Of a stretch of DNA of 64,000 bases, positions 36,700-49,200 are shown in pieces. Position 1 is the stretch's first letter. Every line of letters starts with the position of its first letter. Made by a program: the position numbers and the translations under genes. The notes beneath the pieces were generated by a model. The model was given only the letters and a program-made list of their open reading frames with translations, did no database searches and was not told the DNA's origin. This DNA is from Enoplolaimus lenunculus. Taxonomy: Eukaryota; Nematoda; Enoplea; Enoplida; Thoracostomopsidae. The stretch spans positions 35,816 through 99,815 of the forward strand of contig JASANG010003630.1 in NCBI GenBank assembly GCA_030248215.1, read 5' to 3'.

Positions 36700-38513
36700 T
36701 GTTCGCTTTCGTTAGCTCCATAAATTATCAGTGCGGTACATTTAGCGTCATTACTATGGTTTATGGGATTGCAAATTTTGTTCTAAATATTGAAGTTTAT
36801 ATTTGTTCAATTATATTCAATAATCCTACCATCGTTCCATCTGACTTTTGAAAAACACAACTTCAGAAGTGGCCATAACGGGTTTTTCAGTATATCAACT
36901 GCGTACAACCAAGCGATTTCTCAAAATTGTCCAATTATACAATTTGTTTCCATTTTGTGTCTTTGAAAAAATTTGAATTTTGAAAAATTCAATTTTCTGT
37001 CGTAAAAAAGTTCTCAAAAATTAGAATTTGAGTGCGGAATACTTATGACACACCATACAAGTGCCTTAAGTATGCAAAACTGCAAAATTGGACCATTGCG
37101 GCATATTTTAGCCGATGGAATAAATCAAATAAGCTGTGAAGACCACAGATACGCATTCAAGAGCACAATGCATTACAGTCGCTACGAACTCTTTCAACAA
37201 AGTAGGTATATTTAACAATTTGATTAAGATATTATTAAACAACGACCAAAAAACTTTATAAATTTTGTATTTAACGTATGAACAAAAAACAACAAAATAC
37301 AACATTTTGATGGTTTCACTTACGAGGCAGCCAAATTAAAAAAATTAAATTGAATATTGTTACCGCTTATATGCAGAAATATTTTGTGATAAGCTATCAA
37401 ATGCTGGGACAGCAAGACAATAAATATGCTTAAATAGAACTGCCGAGCCCCTGTACGTATTAAACACCACTGATTATGAGTAAAAAGTTAAATTTTGTAA
37501 ATATTGGTAACTTTTCAAATATTATGAAACGTCCAAACAACATTTCTAATATGTCACATAAGGTACGAATTATTTTTTCGCAGAAATACGAAAGTAAAAA
37601 AAGATGCGTCACGAGTTACTTAACCGAGAAATAGAATCTACTGCTACAGTGACAACTGTTACGATGTAGAAACATCTGTTTGCGCATATTTGAAAAAATA
37701 AATCTTGTGTCGTTGTCGAACACCTTTAGTACCTGTCACCACTAAGCTATAAGTTTGCACGCAGACAAACTCGCTGCAATTGCGAATATCAAAATTGGCA
37801 CAAAAGTGAGACAAATCAATTTCAAAAAACGAACAAAATTTCGAACCTCACCATTCACTGGTTCCTAAGCTAGAAGGCATATCACCAACTTTTGATAGTC
37901 GCTGGGCTTGATAGACGCAAGCATCGAAACATTGCACGTAGAATTGGTTAATTTTATTTGACATCAACAAACACTAAATCGAAAATAATTAGCAATTATT
38001 TGTTGCCTAAAAACACTGCGGTTCCACAAACGTTGTAGAAACAGTACAATCTTCTAAAACCTTACAAATACTTAAGTAAAAGCCGTTTATTAGTAGCATA
38101 TAGTTATGCAACGAAATTGCGCTCAGTAAACATTGCAAAGCTAAAATATCTTAAAATGACTGCAAATGCTGTTTATACAGTTGTTGCTTGTTATCATTAA
38201 ACACTCTGACAGCAAACTTTAAACAATTTACAAGCAACAGCAACTCAACAAAGTACTTGTATTGCGGTAGGGAGGCGAATTGTATAAGTTTAAAAGGTAA
38301 ACAAATGAAAATTGAAGCCCAAACGAGCGTCCACAAAATTTTAGGTTAAAGTTTCGTTGCCAATTGAAATTAAACGTAATATGCGAATAAACCACATTTG
38401 AGAAACTAATAATGTGCATTACATCATTGACTTCTTAATGTTGTTGCATAAAAGTGCACCGTTTTGTTGTCACTGTTTCTTTAACAAGTATTTACTGCTG
38501 CAACGAATATTAA
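36700..38513. other. Intergenic AT-rich stretch, nothing recognised
   Basis: No open frame with coding character, inverted termini or repeat could be supported. Between ACSF2 and DYNC1LI, which are transcribed away from each other. Confidence 0.4.
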
Positions 38514-38775
38514 CCCTTTCTCACATGAATATTTTCTATTTCCCCTGAGACCTACTTTTATGCTAGGATTTGAACTCCAGTGACTGGAGTGGGAGGCGTA
38601 TACCATCACCAGTCAGTTATAGGAGCTTGACGCTCGAGCCCGAGGGGGCTCTCACGTCTTGTGGTGATTTAGTACTATGTATACGTGTTGCAATTGTTAA
38701 ACACGGTGCGATAAATACTATTTAACGTTTATACACTGCGCTGAGTTGCCTACAGGCAACTCAATGTGAGAAGGG
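38514..38775 (-). mobile_element. TTAA-flanked miniature element with tRNA-like core (copy B, inverted)
   Basis: Begins after TTAA (38510-38513) with CCCTTTCTCACATGAA and ends with ATGTGAGAAGGG. The right TTAA is not present. The tRNA-like core reads on the minus strand (ggattigaactccag-type B box in complement, tgactggagtgggaggcgtatacc). Intergenic, 1.5 kb upstream of DYNC1LI. Confidence 0.7.
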
Positions 38776-39257
38776 ACGCTGTCTTGTTTTTCATATGTTT
38801 ATGAAATATTTTAAGCTTTAAGCAAAGAATAAACTACATTCCATAACTACGTAAACATAGTAATGCAGAATCTGGAATTTTAAAGTTAGTTTTAATAATT
38901 AGGGTATTGTTTTATTCAACGCAAATCATCGTTTCGGTTTAAAAAGTCAATCTTGCGCTTTATTGTACTCTATGTTATCTCGGTTAAAACGCATCGATAC
39001 AGGCAACCGGGCCTGAAAACTATTTACTGAGTATAGGCTTAAAATTAAATTTTTCTCTTTACCTAATTTCTACCCCACTGTGCAATCCCACTGTTGGTCT
39101 AAATAAATGCACATCGCACGCCTAGAGTTTCGAATTTCAGGATCAACCTAAGCAGCCGAGCACGCCCTTACACAGAAAGGATTGGGAAAAGAAAGGAGCT
39201 CAGCCTAGCAGAAAAGTTTTACCCCCGCTTGCAAATAACGCGAAATTCCCGCACGCC

Positions 39258-39354
39258 TCAATATATATAATATATCTATATCTATACCTATATATGTATA
39301 TAGACATATATACATACATATATATACATATATATACATATATATAAATAACGT
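39258..39354. repeat. TA/ATATAC microsatellite
   Basis: Alternating tatatataa, tatatctatatcta and repeated catatatatacatatata units. Simple-sequence DNA with no other feature. Confidence 0.8.
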
Positions 39355-39770
39355 TGTTACAGTTAGCCTGCACTTAAGGCAATGGTTTTCAGCGCATATT
39401 TGTTTACTCAAATAATGTTTTCCTAAACCATTGTAGGCCGGAACCCCAGCGTTGGAAGTTCACTCCACTCCATTCCACAAAAGATATTTAGCAGCCGTCC
39501 CTTGTGGCCTCCCCAAAAACGCATGCCGAATGTGCTCCGCGAAAATTTCAGTTATATAACAAAAAACAGCATTTATGCAATTTTTATGCTGATTTAAATA
39601 GTTAATGCAATTGATCTACTTGTTTCGAAACCTTTCCCTATTCAGTACAGTTTGAATTTGAATTTAGCCTGTGGTGGACCAGAAAAACTCGGGGACCTAT
39701 GAAACCTTTAGATATTTAGTCTGCTGAAGAAATTTTCAGCTTACTTTTAGGTTAAACTTTTCAAAACCTA

Positions 39771-39943
39771 CTGTGCAAAAAATGGTGAGTCAAATTGACT
39801 CTTTCCGAAATATGTTTTTCGGGACTACACAAATTGAGTCGAGTCGCACGTATGACTGTGGCGGAGTCGAATTTGACTCACTTGCGTAGTCCCGAATAGC
39901 CTATTTTGGAGAGAGTCAATTTGACTCACCATTTTTTGCAGTG
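39771..39943. mobile_element. GAGTC-type mariner-like miniature element with TA flanks
   Basis: Ends ctgtgcaaaaaatggtgagtc and gactcaccattttttgcagtg are flanked by TA (39769-39770 and 39944-39945). Same family as 34138-34338. It lies 320 bases upstream of the DYNC1LI start codon and carries TGAGTCA in both arms. Confidence 0.75.
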
Positions 39944-40261
39944 TAGAGAAATTTTTCTTCTAATTTTGCATTGTTTTTGATGGGTCAGCCACTTCCGCTC
40001 GGCCCCACACCATCCCAAAGAACTCCTCCACACCCCTTTTTATCTGAGCTTGCACCATGTGCCGCACCTGCGGCTATGATTTGCTGCAGTTGCGGTTACC
40101 GTTTAAATTATTGTTGACCATAATTTTTTAAAACTTAAACTTCCACTGCGTTCTATTTTGTTTCTGGCCAAAACATTTTATTTTTTATCAATTTCAGATT
40201 GTATGCAAATAGTTTTTGACGATAACGGCGTACTGTTATAAATTACCTGACCTATCAAAAG

Positions 40262-43200
40262 ATGTCCAAAGTGACAATTGTCGAACCTGCAGAAGAAGAA
40301 AATCTTTGGTAACTACTAAACTACAAACCTTAAACTTTGTGTTCCAAAATAGCGCATGAACGCTCACAATCAGGGTGTAAACGGATAATAAATCTAACAG
40401 AAACGGAAATGGAAAACGGATATTGAGATATAAAGTTTCAATAATGTTTTATTTTTTGCCAATGGAGTTGAGGCGTGCATAAATTCACCGGTATTTCAAA
40501 GATTTCAATAAAAAATGGTGGATGCATCAAAATTTTTAAAATGTTGGCTGCGTTTCGTAATTCTTGTTGTATTTCGAACAATTGCAGCATATCTGTAACA
40601 AAAAATGCGAGATGTATATTACATATACGTGATTTATAACTAATTTTGAACGTAAAAATAACGTAATTGCCGTTCTTTCTATAACGGAAACGGAAACGGA
40701 AATGGACACCAATTTTTATCGGAAACGGAAACCACAATGCATAATTTGAGCACCGTTACTGATCATTTTCTACACTTCACAGCTTAATGTAGAGTTTTTA
40801 AAAACTACCCTGCATATAGTCACCGAAACTTTGATGCATTACATGTTTTGATTTTACGGTGCGGCAATTATTACAATTGTTTTGGCAAATAATTGTAAAA
40901 ATTGACAAATATCATTTTAGCGAAAAAATAATCAGCTCAATTTTCGTCATTTTTAGCTTTAGCAAATTGTCAAATATTGAAATGATATGTCAAATAATCA
41001 GCTCAATTTTCGTCATTTTTAGCTTTAACAAATTGTCAAATATTGAAATGATATGTCTACTTAAACAACCTAAAGACAAAGTGTACTTTCAGGGCAGAAA
41101 TACTAGATGAAGTTCAGTCCAAATTATCTGATGCGTTTCCGCAAGCTGCAGTTATTTGTTTAGGTTAGTTTACGCCATGGATGCCGCTCTAAGATTGGGT
41201 CAGGGGCGTAGAACAGTGGCTTTTGCGCGAAACGTGAAATATAGCGGCAGTGTAACATCATAAATAACATTTTCACCTATATACTGCATATATAAAATTG
41301 CGTAGGGAACCGAAGGGGGTACAATAGAGCCTATAGTAAAATGTTTTGGTGTCATTCTCAAATGCTTTAACCGTTAATACTTCAAAATTTAAAAGCTTTA
41401 CTGCAACTAGGATAATGAATTTGAGTCCTTTGCGAAAATCCTATGAGTGGAGCAGGTTTACAGAATTGGTATTTGATCTAGCTCTGTTGCGGGCGAAACC
41501 ATAGTTTTAGCATTTAATTTTATGAAAATGAAGGAATACGTACAGCACTGCATTGTGCATTGTTAACCCCTTCTCACATTGAGTTGCCTATAGGCAACTC
41601 AGCGCAGTGTATATACGGTAAATAATATATATCGCACCGTGTTTAACAATTGCAACACATATATATACATAGTACTAAATCACCGCAAGACGTGAGAGCC
41701 CCCTCGGGCTCGAGCGTCAAGCTCCTATAGCTGAGTGGTGATGGTATACGCCTCCCACTCCAGTCACTGGAGTTCGAATCCTAGCATAAAAGTAGGTCTC
41801 AGAGGAAATTGAAAATATTCATGTGAGAAAAGGTTAATTCTGCATTCAATCTTTTATTTCAGGAGATTCAAATTCTGGTAAAAATGCACTTATTGCGCAT
41901 TTGAGAAAAATTGATGCTGCTCAAATTGGCGGCGGGTTAGAATACCAATATCTTGATGTTAACCCTGACAGTAAAGATGGTAAGTATGTATGAGCAGCAT
42001 ATCAAGAATGGTGCACTATAATTTTTCTGCATTATATGACACTTTTTTAACAGTTTCGTGAAAAATGCTATTGCAAACTACCACCGACGTTTTCAAAATT
42101 AACGCTTGATTAACTCTTAAAAAAGTTATTTGCCTAAAAACTAGGCCCATCTCAAATGTGTGTAGCACCTATAACCAGTTCGTGATAGATTTGCAGCTTG
42201 GTAACCAGTGAATATTGGAATTTAATGTCATCTTTCGCCTTGACTTATCCTATTTCTGTGCCTATTGTGAGAACTGCATTTGAACGAGGTCGTCTGTTTG
42301 CAGACCTATCGCTGCTAACCGAGGGCAGATTCTGTACGCATTTGAGAACATGGGTACTAGACAATGGTATCACTTAATTTAAATTTATGAAAACTACACA
42401 AGTAACCTTGGCTTTTCGAACTGTTTTTAGGTATTTATGCATATCACCTTGGCAGTTCTTCTGGTCAACCCGAAATGACCCCGGGTGAAGCCGCACGACT
42501 TGGTATATGGATATTAGATGGTGATCACTCTCACTACACCCTAATGCGGTACGCGTTCGGATCAGTAGCGTCACTTCAAAAAATCCTCTGTTTGATATGC
42601 GTTTCGATGGAAAATCCTTGGAACATACTCGAGTCTCTGGAGTCGTGGACTAAACTATTGGACAACTTTCTGCGGTTGCCAAGTTCAAAAGTATCTGCCG
42701 AACAACTCAGAGAGGCAAAAGATGCACGTAAGTTGTCAGTTAGAAGTTTGATCGATTATTTTTTTTGCTGTCAAAGTCAGTGAAGGCCATGGCCGTATCG
42801 AATAGTTAACTGGTTTTTGACATATTCAAAAACATTGGAAAAAGCGAAACCCTTAGAACATTCAGCCAGTGTTTGACAATTTAAAATCTACTTTTGATAC
42901 GTAACGGCTTTGTGAAAGCATAAATTCTACGACAAATTCTCACCAATTTACTCAGGTCTTGTGATGACCGCTCATGTAAATCATTTTCATGAACTATACT
43001 TGAAACGTTAACCTTCTGTTTTTTTACCACTTTCATATTTTACTGATAGTAGCCTAACTTATTATTTATAATGGCAGATAACCTAGTTTTGTTGTAGATT
43101 ACATATATTCGACTTGTTCACGTCATTTTTAAACATTTTATTTCAGTTACCTTGTTGTCACATTTAGTCGGAAGTGTTTGGTAATTGTGTCTAAAAGATT

Positions 43201-46200
43201 TGTCATACTTTCAGAGGTGAAATATTGGCAAGCGTACATTGAGCCGTCTGAGTTGAAATCATCTGTAACCGCAACAGAAAACGACGCTCGGAAAACATCG
43301 AGTTCATCTGGTTCCGTTGACGAGCCGGCATCTTCGCTATTCGATATCTCACTTCCGCTTGGCGAAAACATTTTGATTAATAATTTGGGACCGTCAATTG
43401 TAGTTGCTGTGACAAAAGCAAGTTTTTCAGTCAGTTTTATCAAGCAAGAGTGCATAACATAATATAGAGTGCAACTCTTGGGGTTTCGCGTGGTACAAAA
43501 TGTACCGCCGGGCGTTGCGTTTTTGGACGACCCCCCTTGTTTAGGGGAAAGCGGTCGCTGTCACATGAATACCACTAAATTAAACTATAATGGGAGCATG
43601 TTTGACGCCGCATACATAAAGTGCCAAGGTGTGCACCGATTGTTACCCCCTCTAAATAAAGGGGGGTTGGGCAAAAACGCAACTTGTGCCGGATACATTT
43701 GTTCTACACAAAACGCACCCAGTTGCATTCTCTTGTTGAAGTATGCATCATCCACTCTTGGTTTTACTCATTAGTTCGGATATGATTAACAATTTTAAGT
43801 TTAGAATGAATCGCAGCGAATAATTTTTTCTATGGTACAGTCACTAGTGGCAAAACATGAATAGCAAAAGTTACAAAAAGCTATTGCGCAAGCAATTGTT
43901 TGCATTTGTGTAAGCGGTATTTTCTCGAGCACTTTTTGAAAACGCGAAATGTATTTTGGACTTTGACACAATTCAAAACAGAGTGTAAGTTGGTAAAAAA
44001 AGATTCCCTGTAAAATATTTTTGTCAAAATACACGTTTGTGAACAGATATAATACAACATTTTTTGAGGCTTACTTTAATGCATAAATATCAATTACTGC
44101 GTTTAATTATCAAACGAATGCTTGCATTAGGACGCTTTAAGCCACGCTTTATTGAAATTAATTTTCAAAATTTAATAAAATTTCAAATTAAACCTTGTAG
44201 ACTGATTGCGTTCAAACGCTGGAAAAAGAGCATCATGTTAACGACGAACATTTTGATTACATTCAATACCATATTCGCAAATTTTGCCTCAAATGTAAGT
44301 TTTCCCTAATTGAGTAAAACAGTTGTCGCTTATGTCTTTGCAAAATTTTATATTTTTGACTATTTTCTGATGGATATCATGAAGTTCGACTTAAATTTTT
44401 GACCGCCATAGTATTTTCAGAATAAAACATTTGTTTTAAAACTTACTTTAAGAACAGAGATTTTAATTTATGTTTGAACGAAATTGCAATTTAAGAAGAT
44501 CGTTGTTTCGCGTTAATTTGCAGTCAGAAAATTAGGTTGTGTAAGACGTGTAACAGTGGCCTGGTGGAGAAATTTTAAAGTAACCTAACTGTAAACTACA
44601 GTGAGTTGATTATAACTCAAAATGAGTTGAATACTCAGTCTGAGTTAGGACTATCAGAACTAACAATTCTGAATTGATTCAGCTCATACTGATTTAATTA
44701 ATCAACTCCACCGGAGTCAACTCAACTCACATAGAAAATCAACTAAACTCAACGTCAGTTAAAGATTACTGTTATTAACTCAGAAACAACTAACATTCCA
44801 TCTGAGTTGATTAATTAACTCATTGGAATTTACAGTGCTGGTGCCATTGAACATTTTCTAATTTTTTTCTAAAAAACGTAACTGTACAAAAAGTTGCTTA
44901 GGCAACCAAGGGAGTGCAGCTGCGCGTCCTGTGCCCGTACCTGCCGGCACCCATGACTGCAAGGGCTTGCTTAAAAATGTTGGCCCATATAAAGATGAGG
45001 GGCAGAACGTTTTTCTGTATTACTGCTATTGAGTAAGTTTAAACTTTAGTCTATTTTTGCTTAGGATTAAGCTTAGGTGTAAATGTCCATTCGTTCGCTT
45101 AAGTTAAAGCTTAGGCTTAGGCTTAGAAATATGCTAATACTAATGTTACGGCCCAGTTCCATACATTGGCCAAAACGTTTTACATTTCAGACGGTGCGTC
45201 ATTGATTTATACAAGTGTCAAAGAATCACGCAACTGCGATTTGGTTTACAAATACATTTTACATCGATTGTACGGTTTCCCGTTAAACAACCCTGCTTCC
45301 GTCATTGAAAAAGATCTTGTTTTCATGTACGCAAAACCAAATGCCTAGTATTATTTAAGCGGTTCGCTCCGCCTTTTGCATTATAAGAGTTGTGTAATGA
45401 GAAATCAGCCGACAAAAATGGAACTTTTCAGTTAAGAAGACAACCGTGTTTATGCCAAAGTTAGTAGCATTGAGTGTGTCACTAATATGTTTACTTAACT
45501 CATTGCGTTTTACATTACCGCAAGAACAATTTTAATAAGCAGAATCAATATTTCTAGCTTAAGGCCACCCAAACACTTGGCATGCAAAAGCTGAGGGGGA
45601 CCCTAACACTTGTTTTGTCTTTAGTGTGACCGTAACACTTGGCACGCAAACCATTATGTCAAGCTTGATTTATGTAACATGATTTCTGTTGTTGTTTGTG
45701 AACAAAATTTGTCAAAACGGTCAAGCAATGTTGTTTTTAACCCTTTCTCACATGAGTATTTTCTATTTCCCGTGAGACCTAGTTTTATGCTAGGATTCGA
45801 ACTCGGGTGACTGGAGTGGGAGGCGTATACCATCACACTCAGCTATAGGAGCTTGACGCTCGAGCCCGAGGGGGCTCTCACGTCTTGTGGTGATTTAGTA
45901 CTATGTATACGTATTGCAATTGTTAAACACGGTGCGATATACATTATTTAACGTATATACACTGCGCTTAGTTGCCTATAGGCAACTCAGTGTGAGAAAA
46001 GGTTAAATTGTGGTACGGTTTTCTGCTGAAACTTTGCATTGAGTTTTTAGTCCAGCCGGCTGGGATAACGAAAAGAAGATCAGTATTCTAACTGAAAACT
46101 TTACTAAACTCAAAGTTGACGCTCCGTACTCGAATGTGATTCAAAAACCTGTCCTATTGAGAAGGGTAAGTTTAAAACACGAGAAACAACACTGAGGTTG

Positions 46201-49200
46201 TTGCGATTTCGACTTCAAAGTTATGCCTACACTTATCAAATTTTGTATTAATAAGCGGTCACCTTATAAAATCGAAGAGTAATGTTAAAAATTTAAAAAT
46301 TATATTGTTTTGCTGAGAATCGTAGCTAAAGTAGAGTTATAATTTCGTCATTTCGAACGTAGCTTCTATTATTTTCAGTAGATAGCTTTTCGTAATACTA
46401 TTAACAAAATTAACTACCCTCACATTAAAACTGGTTTGTTAGCCAATGGATAATCAATGAATCAAAACATTCTTGTCTGTACAAAATCGTTGTAGTTAAG
46501 GACGAATAAATCACACATTTCTTTACGGTATAGTCACAATTTGTCTTAAGACCTCATTCGAAAAGCTGTAAACATATTGTTCCAAACCAAAAAAGTATAA
46601 CTCTTATAGGAATGCAAAGAATATGAGCAAACGGAATAAAATATATTGTTGCTTCCATTCAAAAAGCCGCAAACTTATTTTTCACTCATACGGTAAAACA
46701 GTTTAAGAATTCATGTTTTTCTACATTATCTGGTTTCAAGTTTGGCATGAAAATTTTAGGAGCAGAATGAAATTTTTAGTTCATTTAATGCAATTCCAAC
46801 AAGGAGCCAAAATATTACCAACAATTTTTGGTCTTTAGCCTTTGACGCATGAACAAGAAGTAACTGCAACAGAAGACCAAGAATTTTTGACCAAACAAGC
46901 GGTAGTGTGCAATAGTCCGCTTCCAAGCGCAGGCGGAACCTCTGCTCAAAAGGGTGTACAGGTATTTCTGTTTTTTACTGAATTCTCTAGTCAGAGACTG
47001 AAGTGTGGCGTGTGTCCCCATGAGAAGGTGAGCGGTGTGACGCAATTGGCCATCCCGCAAGACAAGCCGCGTCAAATTAAGCAAATGATAAGTCAAAAAT
47101 CGGAAGTTAAATTTCTCTCGCGTTTAAAAGTATAGGACTCAAATCAAGCTGGAAAATTTTTCGCCAGAATAAATATCGACAATTTTCGTAGTTCGAATTT
47201 TCCGCCAGCTGAATTCAGTTTAAAACTGTTCCTTAATAAGAAAACGTATAAAGAAGACTGATTTGCTTACACAAAATATAAAATCAACATAAAAATCGCT
47301 GAAATGCTATTAAAACGTTTTTATAAGTGCTATTGTCGTGGGAAAGGTGGGACACGCTTACTGGGAACTTTTACCAATGTTCGTAGCGATTATCCTGAAA
47401 ATGATGATTTGATGAGCACTAAGCTGCCCGTGATAAACATTACTGTTTTAGCATAAAATTCGCTAATGGCCTTCATGGCCTTGAATAATAAGGAAGTATA
47501 ATAAGTATGTAGCACTTGTGCGAAACTTAGACTGTTGGACGTGACCTTAGCTTAAAACAAAATATAAGCTGATAATAAAAACTGTTTTAAATTTGGTATT
47601 GCAACAAAATGTTTTTCGTACGTATTTTAGGAATCATCTTCACCAAAAGTTCGAGATCAAAGCGCAGTACCGAAATCACTTTCAAATAAGTGGCCTATAC
47701 CCCCTGTGACGTCTGCAGGTGGCGTAACGAAGGTAAGTTTTCTTACGTGTCTATGACACTGTGTTGATTTACGTCAACGTAGTGTAGCCATGTTTCCGTT
47801 TCCGTAATAGAAATATATCGTAATCGCGATTATTTTTATGCTCAGTTAGTTGTAAATAACGTATTAATCGAGCAATGTTTCATTAAAACACCTATGCTGC
47901 AATTGTTCCATTTGAAATAAAAACGCCGAAATTCATCCAAAATCTTATAAAAAATTTGGGTTCATCCGCTGTTTTTTCTTTAAGATTGTGAAAAGCTTGG
48001 CGAATGTTTGCATGCCTCGGTCGGTTGTATTTGCAGAAAAATATAACAACTTTGAAACTTTTATACTTCAATATCCGGTTCCGTTTCCATTATTTTGATC
48101 ACTATCTATTTCCGATATTTTTACTCCAGGTTTGATCCTGGCTACAACAAAGTAGGTAACTTCGTTATGCACACATGCAGCCGACTATATTTATTTATGA
48201 AATATATACATTATTGTATGCATTATTTCCACTGTTTTGACCACGAAAAAGTAAAGTAACATGGGCCAAGGTTACTGTACTCGGCGCAAAACATAAAGCT
48301 TAGGAGCAACTCGTGGCCAGGCAAGCTTAATTAGCCGCGAACACATTTTCTGTCCTCTGGGTCCATCAGGTACCTCCTAAAATTTAAACGCATGATATTG
48401 AGGAAGTTGCATTGACTGATGGCCGAAATCTATTCATAATAAACTGTACACTAACACTTAACAGTTTATATATAGTCATTGGATTTCAGATCGACTCACC
48501 TAAAGCAGCCGCCGATACGGGTCCCAATGCTAATCGTGGAAACGAAGTTGCACTGTCGGAATTTTTCAAACAACTTCTCAACAAATCTGGAGGTCCTGCC
48601 GCGACGAATGCTGGTGGTAAGTCGAATTATTACTAGAAATTCAATTCTTAATACGAGCTTGCGAATAATTCATGTACATAGCTAGACTGATGATCAAAAA
48701 TGCGATAACATCAGGGCCGTGCCTTTATTTTATAACTCGATTAAACGAGACGAACACAAAACTGCGTTTTGTAGTCAAGTCAAAATAATAAAATATATAG
48801 TTTATGCAGTGCAATATTCACTTTAATATAGGTGCAAATGGAACCAAAAAATGGCTTAGGGCTACCGTAACAATTGTCACACAACGTTTTGTGCCAAGCG
48901 TTAATGTAACCATCAGACAAAAACGTGTTAGGGTTGCCCTAATACGTAATAAGCGAGCCTATTTCCAGCAAAGAAACCGGCAACGGATTCTGTTGTCCGG
49001 ACCCAACAACCATTAAGTCTTCAAATCGGACTCACAGGAACCAGTGGTAATGGTTATCTTTTGAGTATTAATACCACAATTATATATACAAATAAGTAAT
49101 ATATAATTGGATAAAATTGGTGGTTCGTATTAATATTTGCGAATTTTAGATAATGGCCAGAAAACGTCGTAATCCCAACCGCTAACTATCGACGTTTAAC

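Noticed and set aside
40928-41059. CRISPR-like repeat array
   Set aside because: Only two adjacent 66-base units without spacers, in a eukaryotic intron; it is a tandem duplication.
43469-43774. 101-codon frame in DYNC1LI intron 5
   Set aside because: It lies within an inverted-repeat element in an intron and has no homology to LIC.
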